A DNA stretch of 48,117 nucleotides, from positions 1-48,117 of the forward strand of contig JBBRFH010000001.1 of NCBI GenBank assembly GCA_038224615.1, in the 5' to 3' direction. Below the pieces are notes generated by a model. That model had not been told where the DNA came from, made no database searches, and was given only the letters and a program-made list of their open reading frames with translations. The position numbers and the translations under genes were made by a program. Numbering within the stretch: the stretch's first letter is position 1; the number at the start of each line of letters is the position of its first letter. Positions 17,374 through 24,469 of the stretch are shown here, in pieces. This stretch comes from JBBRFH01 sp038224615 (GTDB lineage: Bacteria; Planctomycetota; Phycisphaerae; Tepidisphaerales; Tepidisphaeraceae).

Positions 17374-18049
17374 GATCCGGGCAAAGGTAAGGGGACTGCC
17401 AAAATCGGGCAAGCCGCACCGATCGGCCTGTCCCGATCGGCCCGTGATGCATCCCGCCGCACACTGATACATTCTGCTACATTCGCCGCGCCTCGGTCTG
17501 GCCGAACCATCGGCCGGGTCGATGCTTACGCGATCCGCGCCGATGCACAGGGGGTATGCACAGGTGATACATCGTGTTGCATCATCCGTCTGATGTTGAA
17601 GAACTTGAGCGCGCACCCTGTCCCTCCGTATATCCTTGCGCGTTGCGCCGATCCGACTGCAAACGCGCAACGGAGCGCCGTAAGTGCTTGCTGCAGCGGG
17701 CCAAAAATTTCGGATTTTCGCTCGCACCCCGTTGCGCGAGTCACAACCCTTTCAGCGAGTTGGTCGGAGCGCCCCACCGAGCCAACGCTGTTGGTCTGGG
17801 TATGTTGCGAACGCACTTCGGAGTCGCTGTAACTACGCGGCGCGCGTAAATTGACGCACCGTGCAATAGAGGCCCGCCGAAGGGGACACCCAGAATATTC
17901 CTCCTGCGACGCCTCCGGTCGTAAACGCGCGGCAAGATTTCACGGATTCGTCGGCGAAAGCATCAGGATAGGGATATTCTGGATCGCCACTATTCGTTCC
18001 TCCTGCAGCCGTCTTGTTTGCGGCATCGCTTCAGGGTGATAGGATTGCA
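17374..18049. other. Gap between sucD and the type V effector, no gene seen
   Basis: Short frames on both strands lack protein features. Near the effector end there are small structured signals: an inverted pair CCAGAATAT (17890-17898) / ATATTCTGG (17974-17982), and a direct repeat TTCCTCCTGC at 17898-17907 and 17997-18006. These could be regulator sites for the effector gene or remnants of an insertion boundary. sucD's promoter must also lie in this stretch. Confidence 0.5.
18014..18045 (+). promoter_or_regulatory. Weak candidate promoter for effector mRNA or tracrRNA
   Basis: TTGTTT at 18014-18019 and TAGGAT at 18040-18045 are 20 bases apart, longer than the ideal 17; TGATAG (18038-18043) gives 18. 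A start near 18052 would produce an RNA carrying the hairpin at 18074-18098 and the anti-repeat. Suggestive only. Confidence 0.2.
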
Positions 18050-18165
18050 CGCGAAGCGTCGTGATCGCGGTGCGTTGCCACGGTGGGGATTAGGCAACAA
18101 GTGGTAGTACTTTCTGACTTTCACGTTGGGGCGGTTGACCTATGTCCGTACGGGCGATCAAATCC
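18050..18165 (+). ncRNA. Candidate tracrRNA overlapping the effector start
   Basis: Proposed RNA whose 3' end (18143-18165) is complementary to the 3' half of the CRISPR repeat. Upstream of the anti-repeat there is a hairpin with a 6-bp stem, GTTGCC (18074-18079) / GGCAAC (18093-18098). In Cas12b systems the tracrRNA has stem-loops first and a discontinuous anti-repeat at the 3' end, which is the layout seen here. The anti-repeat runs into the first eight codons of the effector, so the RNA could be a separate tracrRNA or simply the 5' leader of the effector mRNA. Ends are not defined by sequence alone. Confidence 0.45.
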
Positions 18166-20457
18166 AGAGTCATCTGCGATCGGAAAATACTCGAGTCCCT
18201 TTGGCGGACGCACACCGTTTTCAATGAGCGGTTGCGACAAGTGGTTCGTCTGTTATTCAAGATGAGACGCGGCGAGTTCGGCGCTTCACCAGCACTTAGG
18301 CAGCTCTATCGAACGATTGCGTTGCACATAACCCATCTGGAATCGCAAAGCGCTCCCTACTTGCTTCACTCGGTCAGCATCAAAAACTGGACTTCGAACA
18401 CCGCTAAAAAAATCAAACCGGTCAATGTTCATGTTGATGGAAAGGACCGCACGATTGCCGTTGAAGAGTGGGTAGATCGCGCTGAAGAATTGTTAGCGAA
18501 CGGCCAGTTGGCTTACGACAAGAAGGAAATGATGGGCGATCTCCCCGGGTGTATGCAGAATATGTTGACGCGTGAAGCTGTCGCAGTCATCTCCGGACAC
18601 AATGAATTGACGACTTTGTGGAAAAAAGAACACGAGCAATGGTTGAAGGACAAAGAGGCGTGGGAAGCTGGAGACGAACAGAAGAAGTACCTCGCCGTGA
18701 AGTGCCATTTCGACGCGTTTGAGGAATTGGTCGGTGGGAAGATCCGGCAACGGCGCGGACGTTGGCACAAGTATCTGGACTTCCTTCGATCACTCCCACA
18801 ACTCGCGGCGTGGCGCGGTGGTGAAGCGAAGGTCAACGAACTCGATGATGCCGCGCTCAAACTCATCGCCAAGGCTCGTCTGCACAAGCGTCGTTCTGTC
18901 GAAGCCGAGGAGTTCTGGTCACGCAACCCCGAACTTCGCGCCCTCGATAAACTTCACGGAGATTACGAAAAGAAGTTCATGCGCCGAGGGAAACCAAAAC
19001 GCAATCCAGATGGTTTCAAGCACCCCCCGACGTTTACCGAGCCTCATCCGACGCTTCATCCACGTTGGTTCGTATTCAACGCGCCCCAAACGAAGCCGCC
19101 GGGTTGGCGAAACCTCTGCATCCCCGGTGCCGCTTCCACGACCGGAAGTATCGATCTGCAACTGCTTACCGGCGACAAAGTCGACCATGCCTACCCTGCA
19201 GCGTGGTCAACCATTCAATTCAAGGCTGATCCACGACTCTGCGACTTTCGACCGACCCTGGTGAAGACAATCACCACCAAAGGAAAGAACAAGGGGCAGG
19301 AGAAGACTAAGGCGTCATTCCTGTTCCATGATCGTCAGTTGAAAATTGCTCGCCCGGCAAACATCTCCGGCACCAAGCTGATCTTCAAGTTGGGCGCCGA
19401 CGGACACCCAGTCGCCGCATTCCTTGTGTTCACCTGCGACATCGACAATCAACCGCTCACCGAAAAAGCCAAGGAGACCAAGAATGAATTCTCCGAAGAA
19501 CGCAATAGCAGAGGCAAGTCCAAGTTTCTTGGACGCAAGACACCCGACGGCTTGATCTCCCTCTCGGTCGACATCGGCATTCGCCACATCGGGTTTGCAT
19601 CGCTCGCCCGGTGGAACAGGGACCAATTGAAAGTCGAGCTGATCCGCGCGCGGAATATTCGGATTGATTCGCCAGAATCGGGTTCACCTGACCTCGCAGC
19701 GCTCGCCGCACACAAAAAGCTACTTCGTCGTCGCCGCAGCCAACGGGGCGATCCGATCAGGGGCGAAAAGTCACACGTCGAATTACAGCAGCATATCGAC
19801 CACATGGCCGAAGACCGCTTTAAAAAGGCCGCCCGTGCCATCATCAATCTGGCGCTCAACGCGTCCGGCGATATAGACAAGAAGACTGGCCACCCCTTTC
19901 CGCGCGCCGACATCCTCATTCTTGAGAACCTTGCCAATCTATTGCCCGATGCCGAAAAGGAGCGCGGTATCAACTCATCGCTGATTGAGTTTAACCGCGG
20001 TCAGCTCGTCGATCGTGTAAAACAAGTCGCCGAAGACGTCGGCCTAAAGTTGTTTGAGGTCAGCCCGGTAGGAACGAGTCAAGTCTGTCATCGGTGTGGC
20101 GGACTGGGTCGTAGATACTCCATCAAAAGGGAAGCCGAGTCCAAAGGTCAACGGAAGCGTCCGGTCATCCATTTTGGCGTGACCGAATCACTTTTTGCAT
20201 GTCCAAAGTGTCCTGCCTTGGGAATGAAGCACGCCAACGCTCCGTTCACATGCAACTCCGACTATAACGCAGCCATGAACATACAACGCCGGTTCTACCT
20301 CGGCGATTCCGCCGTCAGTGCGTACCCGGTCGGGCAAGCGAACAAAGCAAAGCGAGACGCAGCCTATCTGGTCATTGATACTGCTCTGAGTCAACGACTT
20401 CGAAAACTGCATAACCTAAACTCGCCTGAAGAATCGGTGGGAGATTTGCCTTGGTAA
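18142..20457 (+). CDS. cas12: Compact type V CRISPR effector (Cas12), subtype unassigned
   Basis: 771-residue RNA-guided nuclease candidate. A complete C-terminal RuvC domain is visible: RuvC-I LSVDIGIRHIGFAS with Asp477, RuvC-II ILILENLANLL with Glu595, and RuvC-III FTCNSDYNAAMNIQRRF with Asp707. A zinc-ribbon with Cys649/Cys652 (VCHRCGG) and Cys687/Cys690 (ACPKC) lies between II and III. No HNH domain. The N-terminus, AIKSRVICDRKILESLWRTH followed by TVFNERLR, resembles the wedge start of Cas12b; residues 45-470 are a lysine/arginine-rich helical lobe. Cas12b is about 1,100 residues or more, Cas12g about 770. The start is fixed: an in-frame TGA lies two codons upstream (18136), and the next ATG (18262) would remove the conserved N-terminus. 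The gene is visibly more A+T-rich than its neighbours, suggesting transfer. A five-repeat array follows; no adaptation genes are near. A free-standing TnpB is less likely given size, N-terminus and array. Confidence 0.85.
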   Translation: MSVRAIKSRVICDRKILESLWRTHTVFNERLRQVVRLLFKMRRGEFGASPALRQLYRTIALHITHLESQSAPYLLHSVSIKNWTSNTAKKIKPVNVHVDGKDRTIAVEEWVDRAEELLANGQLAYDKKEMMGDLPGCMQNMLTREAVAVISGHNELTTLWKKEHEQWLKDKEAWEAGDEQKKYLAVKCHFDAFEELVGGKIRQRRGRWHKYLDFLRSLPQLAAWRGGEAKVNELDDAALKLIAKARLHKRRSVEAEEFWSRNPELRALDKLHGDYEKKFMRRGKPKRNPDGFKHPPTFTEPHPTLHPRWFVFNAPQTKPPGWRNLCIPGAASTTGSIDLQLLTGDKVDHAYPAAWSTIQFKADPRLCDFRPTLVKTITTKGKNKGQEKTKASFLFHDRQLKIARPANISGTKLIFKLGADGHPVAAFLVFTCDIDNQPLTEKAKETKNEFSEERNSRGKSKFLGRKTPDGLISLSVDIGIRHIGFASLARWNRDQLKVELIRARNIRIDSPESGSPDLAALAAHKKLLRRRRSQRGDPIRGEKSHVELQQHIDHMAEDRFKKAARAIINLALNASGDIDKKTGHPFPRADILILENLANLLPDAEKERGINSSLIEFNRGQLVDRVKQVAEDVGLKLFEVSPVGTSQVCHRCGGLGRRYSIKREAESKGQRKRPVIHFGVTESLFACPKCPALGMKHANAPFTCNSDYNAAMNIQRRFYLGDSAVSAYPVGQANKAKRDAAYLVIDTALSQRLRKLHNLNSPEESVGDLPW
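18143..18165 (+). other. CRISPR anti-repeat inside the effector's 5' coding end
   Basis: TGTCCG (18143-18148) and CGATCAAATCC (18155-18165) are exact reverse complements of repeat positions 30-35 and 18-28. Only repeat base 29 is skipped on one side, and six bases (TACGGG) are looped out on the other. The 17 base pairs cover nearly all of the repeat half next to the spacer. The match begins at the second base of the ATG. Codons here read MSVRAIKS, so part of the match may be constrained by coding. Confidence 0.7.
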
Positions 20458-20854
20458 ATGACCGCGAACTCGGTAACATACCCCCTTCGCGTTCGTGCTT
20501 CGGCACCGCCGACCACAGCTATATGCAAGGTCGGTGGCGCGAGTAATACTGTGTTTGAGTGTCAACAGCCGTTGAGTCGAAGGCCGCCTCAATCGAGAAG
20601 GCCGAAAAGACATTATGGAGTCGGAGCAATCCGACCGAGGCGACGGTGACGCACAGTGAGTCGATCTTAGACAACCGAACCGATTGCGCGTGGTGACGTG
20701 GTGCGCGATTTGCCGGGGTTCCGCGAACCATCGTTCCGAAAGGGATTTGTGGAAGATCTTCCGGCTAATTTGGATACGGTCCGTACACGATTTTTCGAAC
20801 CTCGCGTATCCGTGATCCTAACTGATCGTCAATCAAGTTTTTCGACGAGGGTGG
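20458..20854 (+). other. Leader-like gap between effector and CRISPR array
   Basis: 397 bp without a credible gene. It holds a perfect 12-bp palindrome GGAAGATCTTCC (20751-20762) and a 7-bp inverted pair GGATACG (20772-20778) / CGTATCC (20805-20811). A weak anti-repeat-like match AATCCGACCGA (20628-20638) pairs with repeat positions 12-22 with one mismatch, but a match this good is expected by chance about once in two such searches. The array promoter is probably here, though no clear consensus is seen. Confidence 0.5.
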
Positions 20855-21178
20855 AATGCAGCGATTCGGACGGATTTGATCGGCGGACACGGATTGCTTG
20901 CTACACTCCGCCGCACCATTACATTCAATGCAGCGATTCGGACGGATTTGATCGGCGGACACCAGCGGCCTCAACCTGAAAAACCCGAACCCCAAAGCAA
21001 TGCAGCGATTCGGACGGATTTGATCGGCGGACACCGGGCCATACTCTTCGTCGAATCCCACAATCGTGCCAATGCAGCGATTCGGACGGATTTGATCGGC
21101 GGACACCAAGCCCTTGACCCCAGCGGCATGATATTGTGTGACAATGCAGCGATTCGGACGGATTTGATCGGCGGACAC
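20855..21178 (+). CRISPR. CRISPR array, 5 repeats and 4 spacers
   Basis: Five identical 36-bp repeats start at 20855, 20927, 20999, 21071 and 21143 (exact 72-bp period) and begin AATGCAGCGATT and end GATCGGCGGACAC. The four spacers (20891-20926, 20963-20998, 21035-21070, 21107-21142) are all 36 bp and unrelated. Repeats 2-5 are flanked by C on both sides, repeat 1 by G on both sides, so the true repeat could be 37-38 bp with repeat 1 at an array edge. Within the repeat only a weak stem (CGAT / ATCG) is possible, so crRNA processing probably needs a second RNA. Plus-strand transcription is favoured by the terminator at 21325-21350 and by the anti-repeat position. Confidence 0.97.
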
Positions 21179-21213
21179 CGGGACAGTGCTGATCGACGAG
21201 TGCGAGAATAGAT

Positions 21214-21269
21214 TGAAGGGGACGTAAGTCGTCAAAGAAATAGTACAATGAATATCTACGTCCCCTTCA
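21214..21269. repeat. 13-bp perfect inverted repeat behind the array
   Basis: TGAAGGGGACGTA (21214-21226) and TACGTCCCCTTCA (21257-21269) are perfect inverted copies separated by 30 bases, 35 bp after the last CRISPR repeat. There is no T tract. It could form a hairpin at the 3' end of the array transcript, or be the end of a lost mobile element. Confidence 0.8.
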
Positions 21270-21324
21270 TCTCTTCCAACTGATCGCGCAGGTCGACTGA
21301 AGCGTTCCAAGCACCCAGACCTCG

Positions 21325-21350
21325 CCGCGCCCGCAGCGCGGTCTTTTTAT
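21325..21350 (+). terminator. Rho-independent terminator downstream of the CRISPR array
   Basis: Stem CCGCGC (21325-21330) / GCGCGG (21336-21341) with loop CCGCA, followed by TCTTTTTATTT. It has the right polarity to end a plus-strand transcript of the array, or of effector plus array. Confidence 0.75.
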
Positions 21351-21379
21351 TTAAGAGGAACAAAGAATCGCGAGCGCGT

Positions 21380-21515
21380 GAAGGGCGCGAAGCAGAACGC
21401 GAAGCGAAGACGGGAACCACAGATTTCACAGATGACACAGATTAGAAACAAATCAATCTGTGAAATCTGTGCAATCTGTGGTTCCAAAGCATTTCTCTGC
21501 TTCGCGGTTCTCTGG
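21380..21515. repeat. Interspersed palindrome, type C copy 1
   Basis: Nested inverted repeat: an outer pair around GCAGAACGCGAAGC / GCTTCGCGGTTCT and an inner pair GGAACCACAGATTTCACAG / CTGTGAAATCTGTG plus GGTTCC. The right half, ending GGTTCCAAAGCATTTCTCTG, is shared with the copy at 22618-22776, and the inner units resemble type B. Confidence 0.8.
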
Positions 21516-21525
21516 GTGCCAACAA

Positions 21526-21557
21526 AAACGCCGAGCCCGGTTGAGCTCGGCGTTTGC
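21526..21557. terminator. 11-bp stem hairpin
   Basis: AAACGCCGAGC (21526-21536) / GCTCGGCGTTT (21545-21555) with an 8-base loop. Flanking A and T runs are short on both sides, so it may work as a bidirectional terminator. No gene follows until 21867; 21558-21866 shows nothing else. Confidence 0.55.
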
Positions 21558-21866
21558 GTGTTTAGTGTCGGGGGGTGAGAAGGGAGGGGGGGACCCTTCT
21601 CGGGGGACACCCCCGACAAACCGACCCTTCGGCGATCAACCGCGTGGCCGGTGTTCAGTCATGTTCGTGTACGACTGATGTGTTGAATATAGGCTCTACA
21701 TTCGTTCGGTCAAATAAGAAATTTCCCGTTCCAAAAGCAGACCCATTTCGTTTTTATTTTGTCGCAGTGCCATGGTCATGCGTCGATGCGTTTACGCGGA
21801 TGCTTGACGCGTGTGACGAACCGCTGAAGCACGCGGCTTGCGGGGTGAACACGCGTCGGTGAAGCT

Positions 21867-22607
21867 ATGACGCAGGTGAAATCAAACGCAAATCCCATGA
21901 TGCATCACGGGGTGATCCTTCTCCAAATGGTCATCGCCGCGGCGCTGTCGGATGCAGTGCGCGCCGACGAATCGGCGTTGATCCGCCTCGCCGACGACGG
22001 CCGCTCGCTGCAGACCGCGGTTCGGATGTATACGCACCCGGCCCGCGTGTCGCTGGCGCTCGTCGGCACGGTGCATGTTGCGTCTGCGGAATACTTCGCG
22101 CGGGTCCAGGCGATGCTGCCGGCGTTCGACAGCGTGCTGGTCGAAGGCATCCGCCGGCCGAGCGGGACGCCGGTAACGGTTTCGCACGATTACGCGCCTT
22201 CGCTCGGGCTGGTGCAGCAGACGCTTTCGCTCTCGTTGAGCGCCCCGAACGTCATCCTCGCTGACCTCGACGCCGCTGCGTACGACCGCGTGCGTAGCCA
22301 GGCGGTCGCGCTCCCGTTGATGACGCCCCCGGCGCGCCGAGCACTGTCCGATGGCTTGATGACGCTCGCGACAGATGCGCAGGCGCTGGCCGCGGTCCAA
22401 AAAGCGTATGCCATCCGCGAGCGCGACGCCGTCGTGATCAACACCCTCCGCCAGCGCCTCGCCCGCGGCGACTCTTCGATCGCGCTGCTCTACGGCGTCG
22501 CTCACGGCCCGGACCTGCATGAGCGATTGCTCAAACTCGGTTTCACGGTCCAGTCCACCCAATGGATCGACGCCTTCCAAGTCGACGCCGCATTGAACTT
22601 TGAATGA
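21867..22607 (+). CDS. TraB/GumN family protein
   Basis: 246-residue exported protein. After a short polar N-terminus there is a hydrophobic signal (MMHHGVILLQMVIAAALSDA). The TraB-type motif LALVGTVHVASAEYF appears near residue 65, followed by DSVLVEGIR, and ALLYGVAHGPDLHERLLKLG near the C-terminus, which carries the second conserved Gly-His pair. TraB/GumN proteins are related to the Tiki metalloprotease fold, and the GTVH and GxxH histidines could bind metal. ATG at 21897 is an alternative start that places the signal peptide at the very N-terminus. It is separated from the CRISPR array by terminator-like hairpins, so it is unlikely to be part of that system. Confidence 0.8.
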   Translation: MTQVKSNANPMMHHGVILLQMVIAAALSDAVRADESALIRLADDGRSLQTAVRMYTHPARVSLALVGTVHVASAEYFARVQAMLPAFDSVLVEGIRRPSGTPVTVSHDYAPSLGLVQQTLSLSLSAPNVILADLDAAAYDRVRSQAVALPLMTPPARRALSDGLMTLATDAQALAAVQKAYAIRERDAVVINTLRQRLARGDSSIALLYGVAHGPDLHERLLKLGFTVQSTQWIDAFQVDAALNFE

Positions 22608-22617
22608 TTGGAGCGTC

Positions 22618-22776
22618 GAACCGCGAAAGCGCGAAGGACGCGGAGAGAAGCGGGGGAACCGCAGATTACGCAGATTACGCAGATTCAGAAAAAACCAATT
22701 AATCTGCGTAATCTGCGGTTCCAAAGCATTTTCTCTGCTTTGCGTTTTCTTCGCGTCCTTTGCGCTTTCGCGGTTC
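22618..22776. repeat. Interspersed palindrome, type C copy 2
   Basis: About 159-bp nested inverted repeat. Outer arms: GAACCGCGAAAGCGCGAAGG / CCTTTGCGCTTTCGCGGTTC. Inner arms: GGAACCGCAGATTACGCAG / CTGCGTAATCTGCGGTTCC. It begins about 10 bp after the TraB-family stop codon. Confidence 0.85.
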
Positions 22777-22853
22777 ATGATTTCAGCTTGGGACGTCCAT
22801 GTGCGACAATCTGCCACAGTGGGGGTCGGAGGTTGGAACGGTATGGTTCGGGG

Positions 22854-24332
22854 ATGCGTGTAAGCGTCGAACGGCTTGAAAATCGTCAGCATCTCAGCGG
22901 CTCGGTGTACGCCATCAACTTTCAGCCCGGCGACGTCCCGCGCGCGCCGGGGATGCTGACCGACTACGGCGCGACCTACGCGATTCGTCGAGGCGGTTAC
23001 TCGTACGGCTGGGACGTCGATTCCACCGCCGCGGCGGTCGATCGCAACGTCACCCAGGTGCAACGCAACGACACCTTCATCGCCATGCAGTCCGGCGGCG
23101 TGAATCGCACCTGGAGCATGGCCGTCGATAACGGAGTCTACAGCGTCTACGTTGTCGGCGGCGATCCGGCGGCGTTCAACGACCGCATGGCCATCACCGT
23201 CGAAGGGCAGGTCGCGGCCTCGGGTATCACGCGGTCGTCGCGCCGTTACCTCGAGGGCAGCGTCGAAGTCTCCGTCAGCGACGGCAAGATCACCCTCGGC
23301 AACGCGGCGTGGGCGGTGAGCGATAAGCTCGCCTACCTCGCGATTCAATGGGTGAAGGATCTCCCGCCCGTCGATCCACCGATTGTCGATCCACCCATCG
23401 TCAATCCGCCCATCGTCGATCCCACCGTCGGCAAGACGCTGGCCTGGAAGACGACGACCTCCCTCCCGCAAGCCAAGGCCGAAGCGTTCAGCGCCGCGGT
23501 CGACGGCAAGCTTTACGCGTTCGGCGGGTACTTCGACAGCACGTTCCTCGCCACCGACAGCGCGTACGCGTTCAACCCCGCGACGCGCATGTGGGCGACG
23601 CTCCGCGCACTGCCGCTGAAAGTCGCCCAAGCCGCCACCGCGAGCGATAGTCGTTATGTCTATTTCGCCGGCGGGTACGTCACCAGCGGCTCGGCGCAGA
23701 CGTTTGCGACCAAGAAGGCCTACCGCTACGACACTGCGACCGACACCTACGCCGCGCTTCCCGATTTGCCCGCCGCCCGTGGGCCGGGCGCGATGGCGAT
23801 CGTCGGGCGGTCGCTCATGTTCCTCGGGGGGGGGGATTCCAGTCGCAAGGACGTCGCGACCGTTTACGCGCTCGACCTCGACAACACCGCCGCCGGTTGG
23901 CAGTCACGGGCGTCGATGCCGGCGGCGCGCAATCGCTTCGGTGTCGCGGTCACCGGCGGCAGTCTCTATGTCGTCGGCGGGCAGACCGCCAACGACGCCG
24001 CCGCCGTCTACTCGAGCAGCGTCTGGCGCTACGACGTATCGACCGACGCATGGACGCCGCTGGCGTCGATGCCGACCGCGCGCTCGCACATCGCCGCCAG
24101 CACGCTGGTGCTCAACGGCAAGATCGTCGTCGCGGGAGGCGAAGGCGCGGGACGCAAGGCGCTGAACAAGGTCGAGCGCTACAACCCGGCCACCAATACG
24201 TGGTCCACCCTCACGTCGCTCCCCGCGACGCGCTTCAGCGGCATCTCGGGTGTCATCGACGGCAAGCTCTACTTCGCCGGCGGGTACAACGGGGCGTTCT
24301 CCAAGTCGACCTGGGCAGGTACGTTCGCCTGA
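22854..24332 (+). CDS. Exported malectin-like plus kelch-repeat protein
   Basis: 492-residue protein. The N-terminus MRVSVERLENRQHLSG resembles the LEPR-XLL-type signature found on planctomycete surface proteins. Residues 18-165 look like a malectin-type carbohydrate-binding domain (INFQPGDVP, YGWDVD, NGVYSVYVVGGDP). A Pro-rich linker of repeated PPIVD/PPIVN units follows at about 165-190. The rest is a kelch propeller with repeated Gly-Gly and Trp motifs (KLYAFGGYFDS, YVYFAGGYV, SLYVVGGQT, KIVVAGGEG, KLYFAGGYN). A run of ten G bases (23826-23835) encodes Gly-Gly-Gly in the third repeat. The start is chosen because GGGG precedes it and the signature begins there. Likely surface-associated or secreted, ligand unknown. 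Confidence 0.75.
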   Translation: MRVSVERLENRQHLSGSVYAINFQPGDVPRAPGMLTDYGATYAIRRGGYSYGWDVDSTAAAVDRNVTQVQRNDTFIAMQSGGVNRTWSMAVDNGVYSVYVVGGDPAAFNDRMAITVEGQVAASGITRSSRRYLEGSVEVSVSDGKITLGNAAWAVSDKLAYLAIQWVKDLPPVDPPIVDPPIVNPPIVDPTVGKTLAWKTTTSLPQAKAEAFSAAVDGKLYAFGGYFDSTFLATDSAYAFNPATRMWATLRALPLKVAQAATASDSRYVYFAGGYVTSGSAQTFATKKAYRYDTATDTYAALPDLPAARGPGAMAIVGRSLMFLGGGDSSRKDVATVYALDLDNTAAGWQSRASMPAARNRFGVAVTGGSLYVVGGQTANDAAAVYSSSVWRYDVSTDAWTPLASMPTARSHIAASTLVLNGKIVVAGGEGAGRKALNKVERYNPATNTWSTLTSLPATRFSGISGVIDGKLYFAGGYNGAFSKSTWAGTFA

Positions 24333-24469
24333 CACCCGGACACACGCGCTCAAACTGATGGTCCGCGCTTCCCTTACGCCACGATGGTATTCATCCATTC
24401 ATCCGGATTAACGGATTGATGCCTTTGGGGTCGATGTGCTATTGTGTCCAGTCGAACGGAGTTTGCCGC

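Noticed and set aside
17942..17957. ACGGATTCGTCGGCG resembles the repeat in direct orientation, so its complement could be an anti-repeat on the minus strand
   Set aside because: Two short blocks with a gap and a mismatch, on the strand opposite to the likely tracrRNA; consistent with chance.
18142..20457. Effector interpreted as an IS605-type TnpB
   Set aside because: Too long (771 residues versus about 350-450), carries a Cas12b-like N-terminus, no tnpA or transposon ends seen, and a bona fide CRISPR array follows.
20628..20645. Second anti-repeat candidate (AATCCGACCGA then GGCGA) downstream of the effector, complementary to repeat nt 12-22 with one mismatch
   Set aside because: By rough count, a 10-of-11 match is expected about 0.5 times in the non-coding part of this locus, and it pairs with the middle rather than the spacer-proximal half. 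Much weaker than the match at 18143-18165.
20855..21178. Array interpreted as a minisatellite or coding tandem repeat
   Set aside because: Repeats are identical but the four interspersed sequences are unrelated and exactly equal in length, which is the CRISPR pattern.
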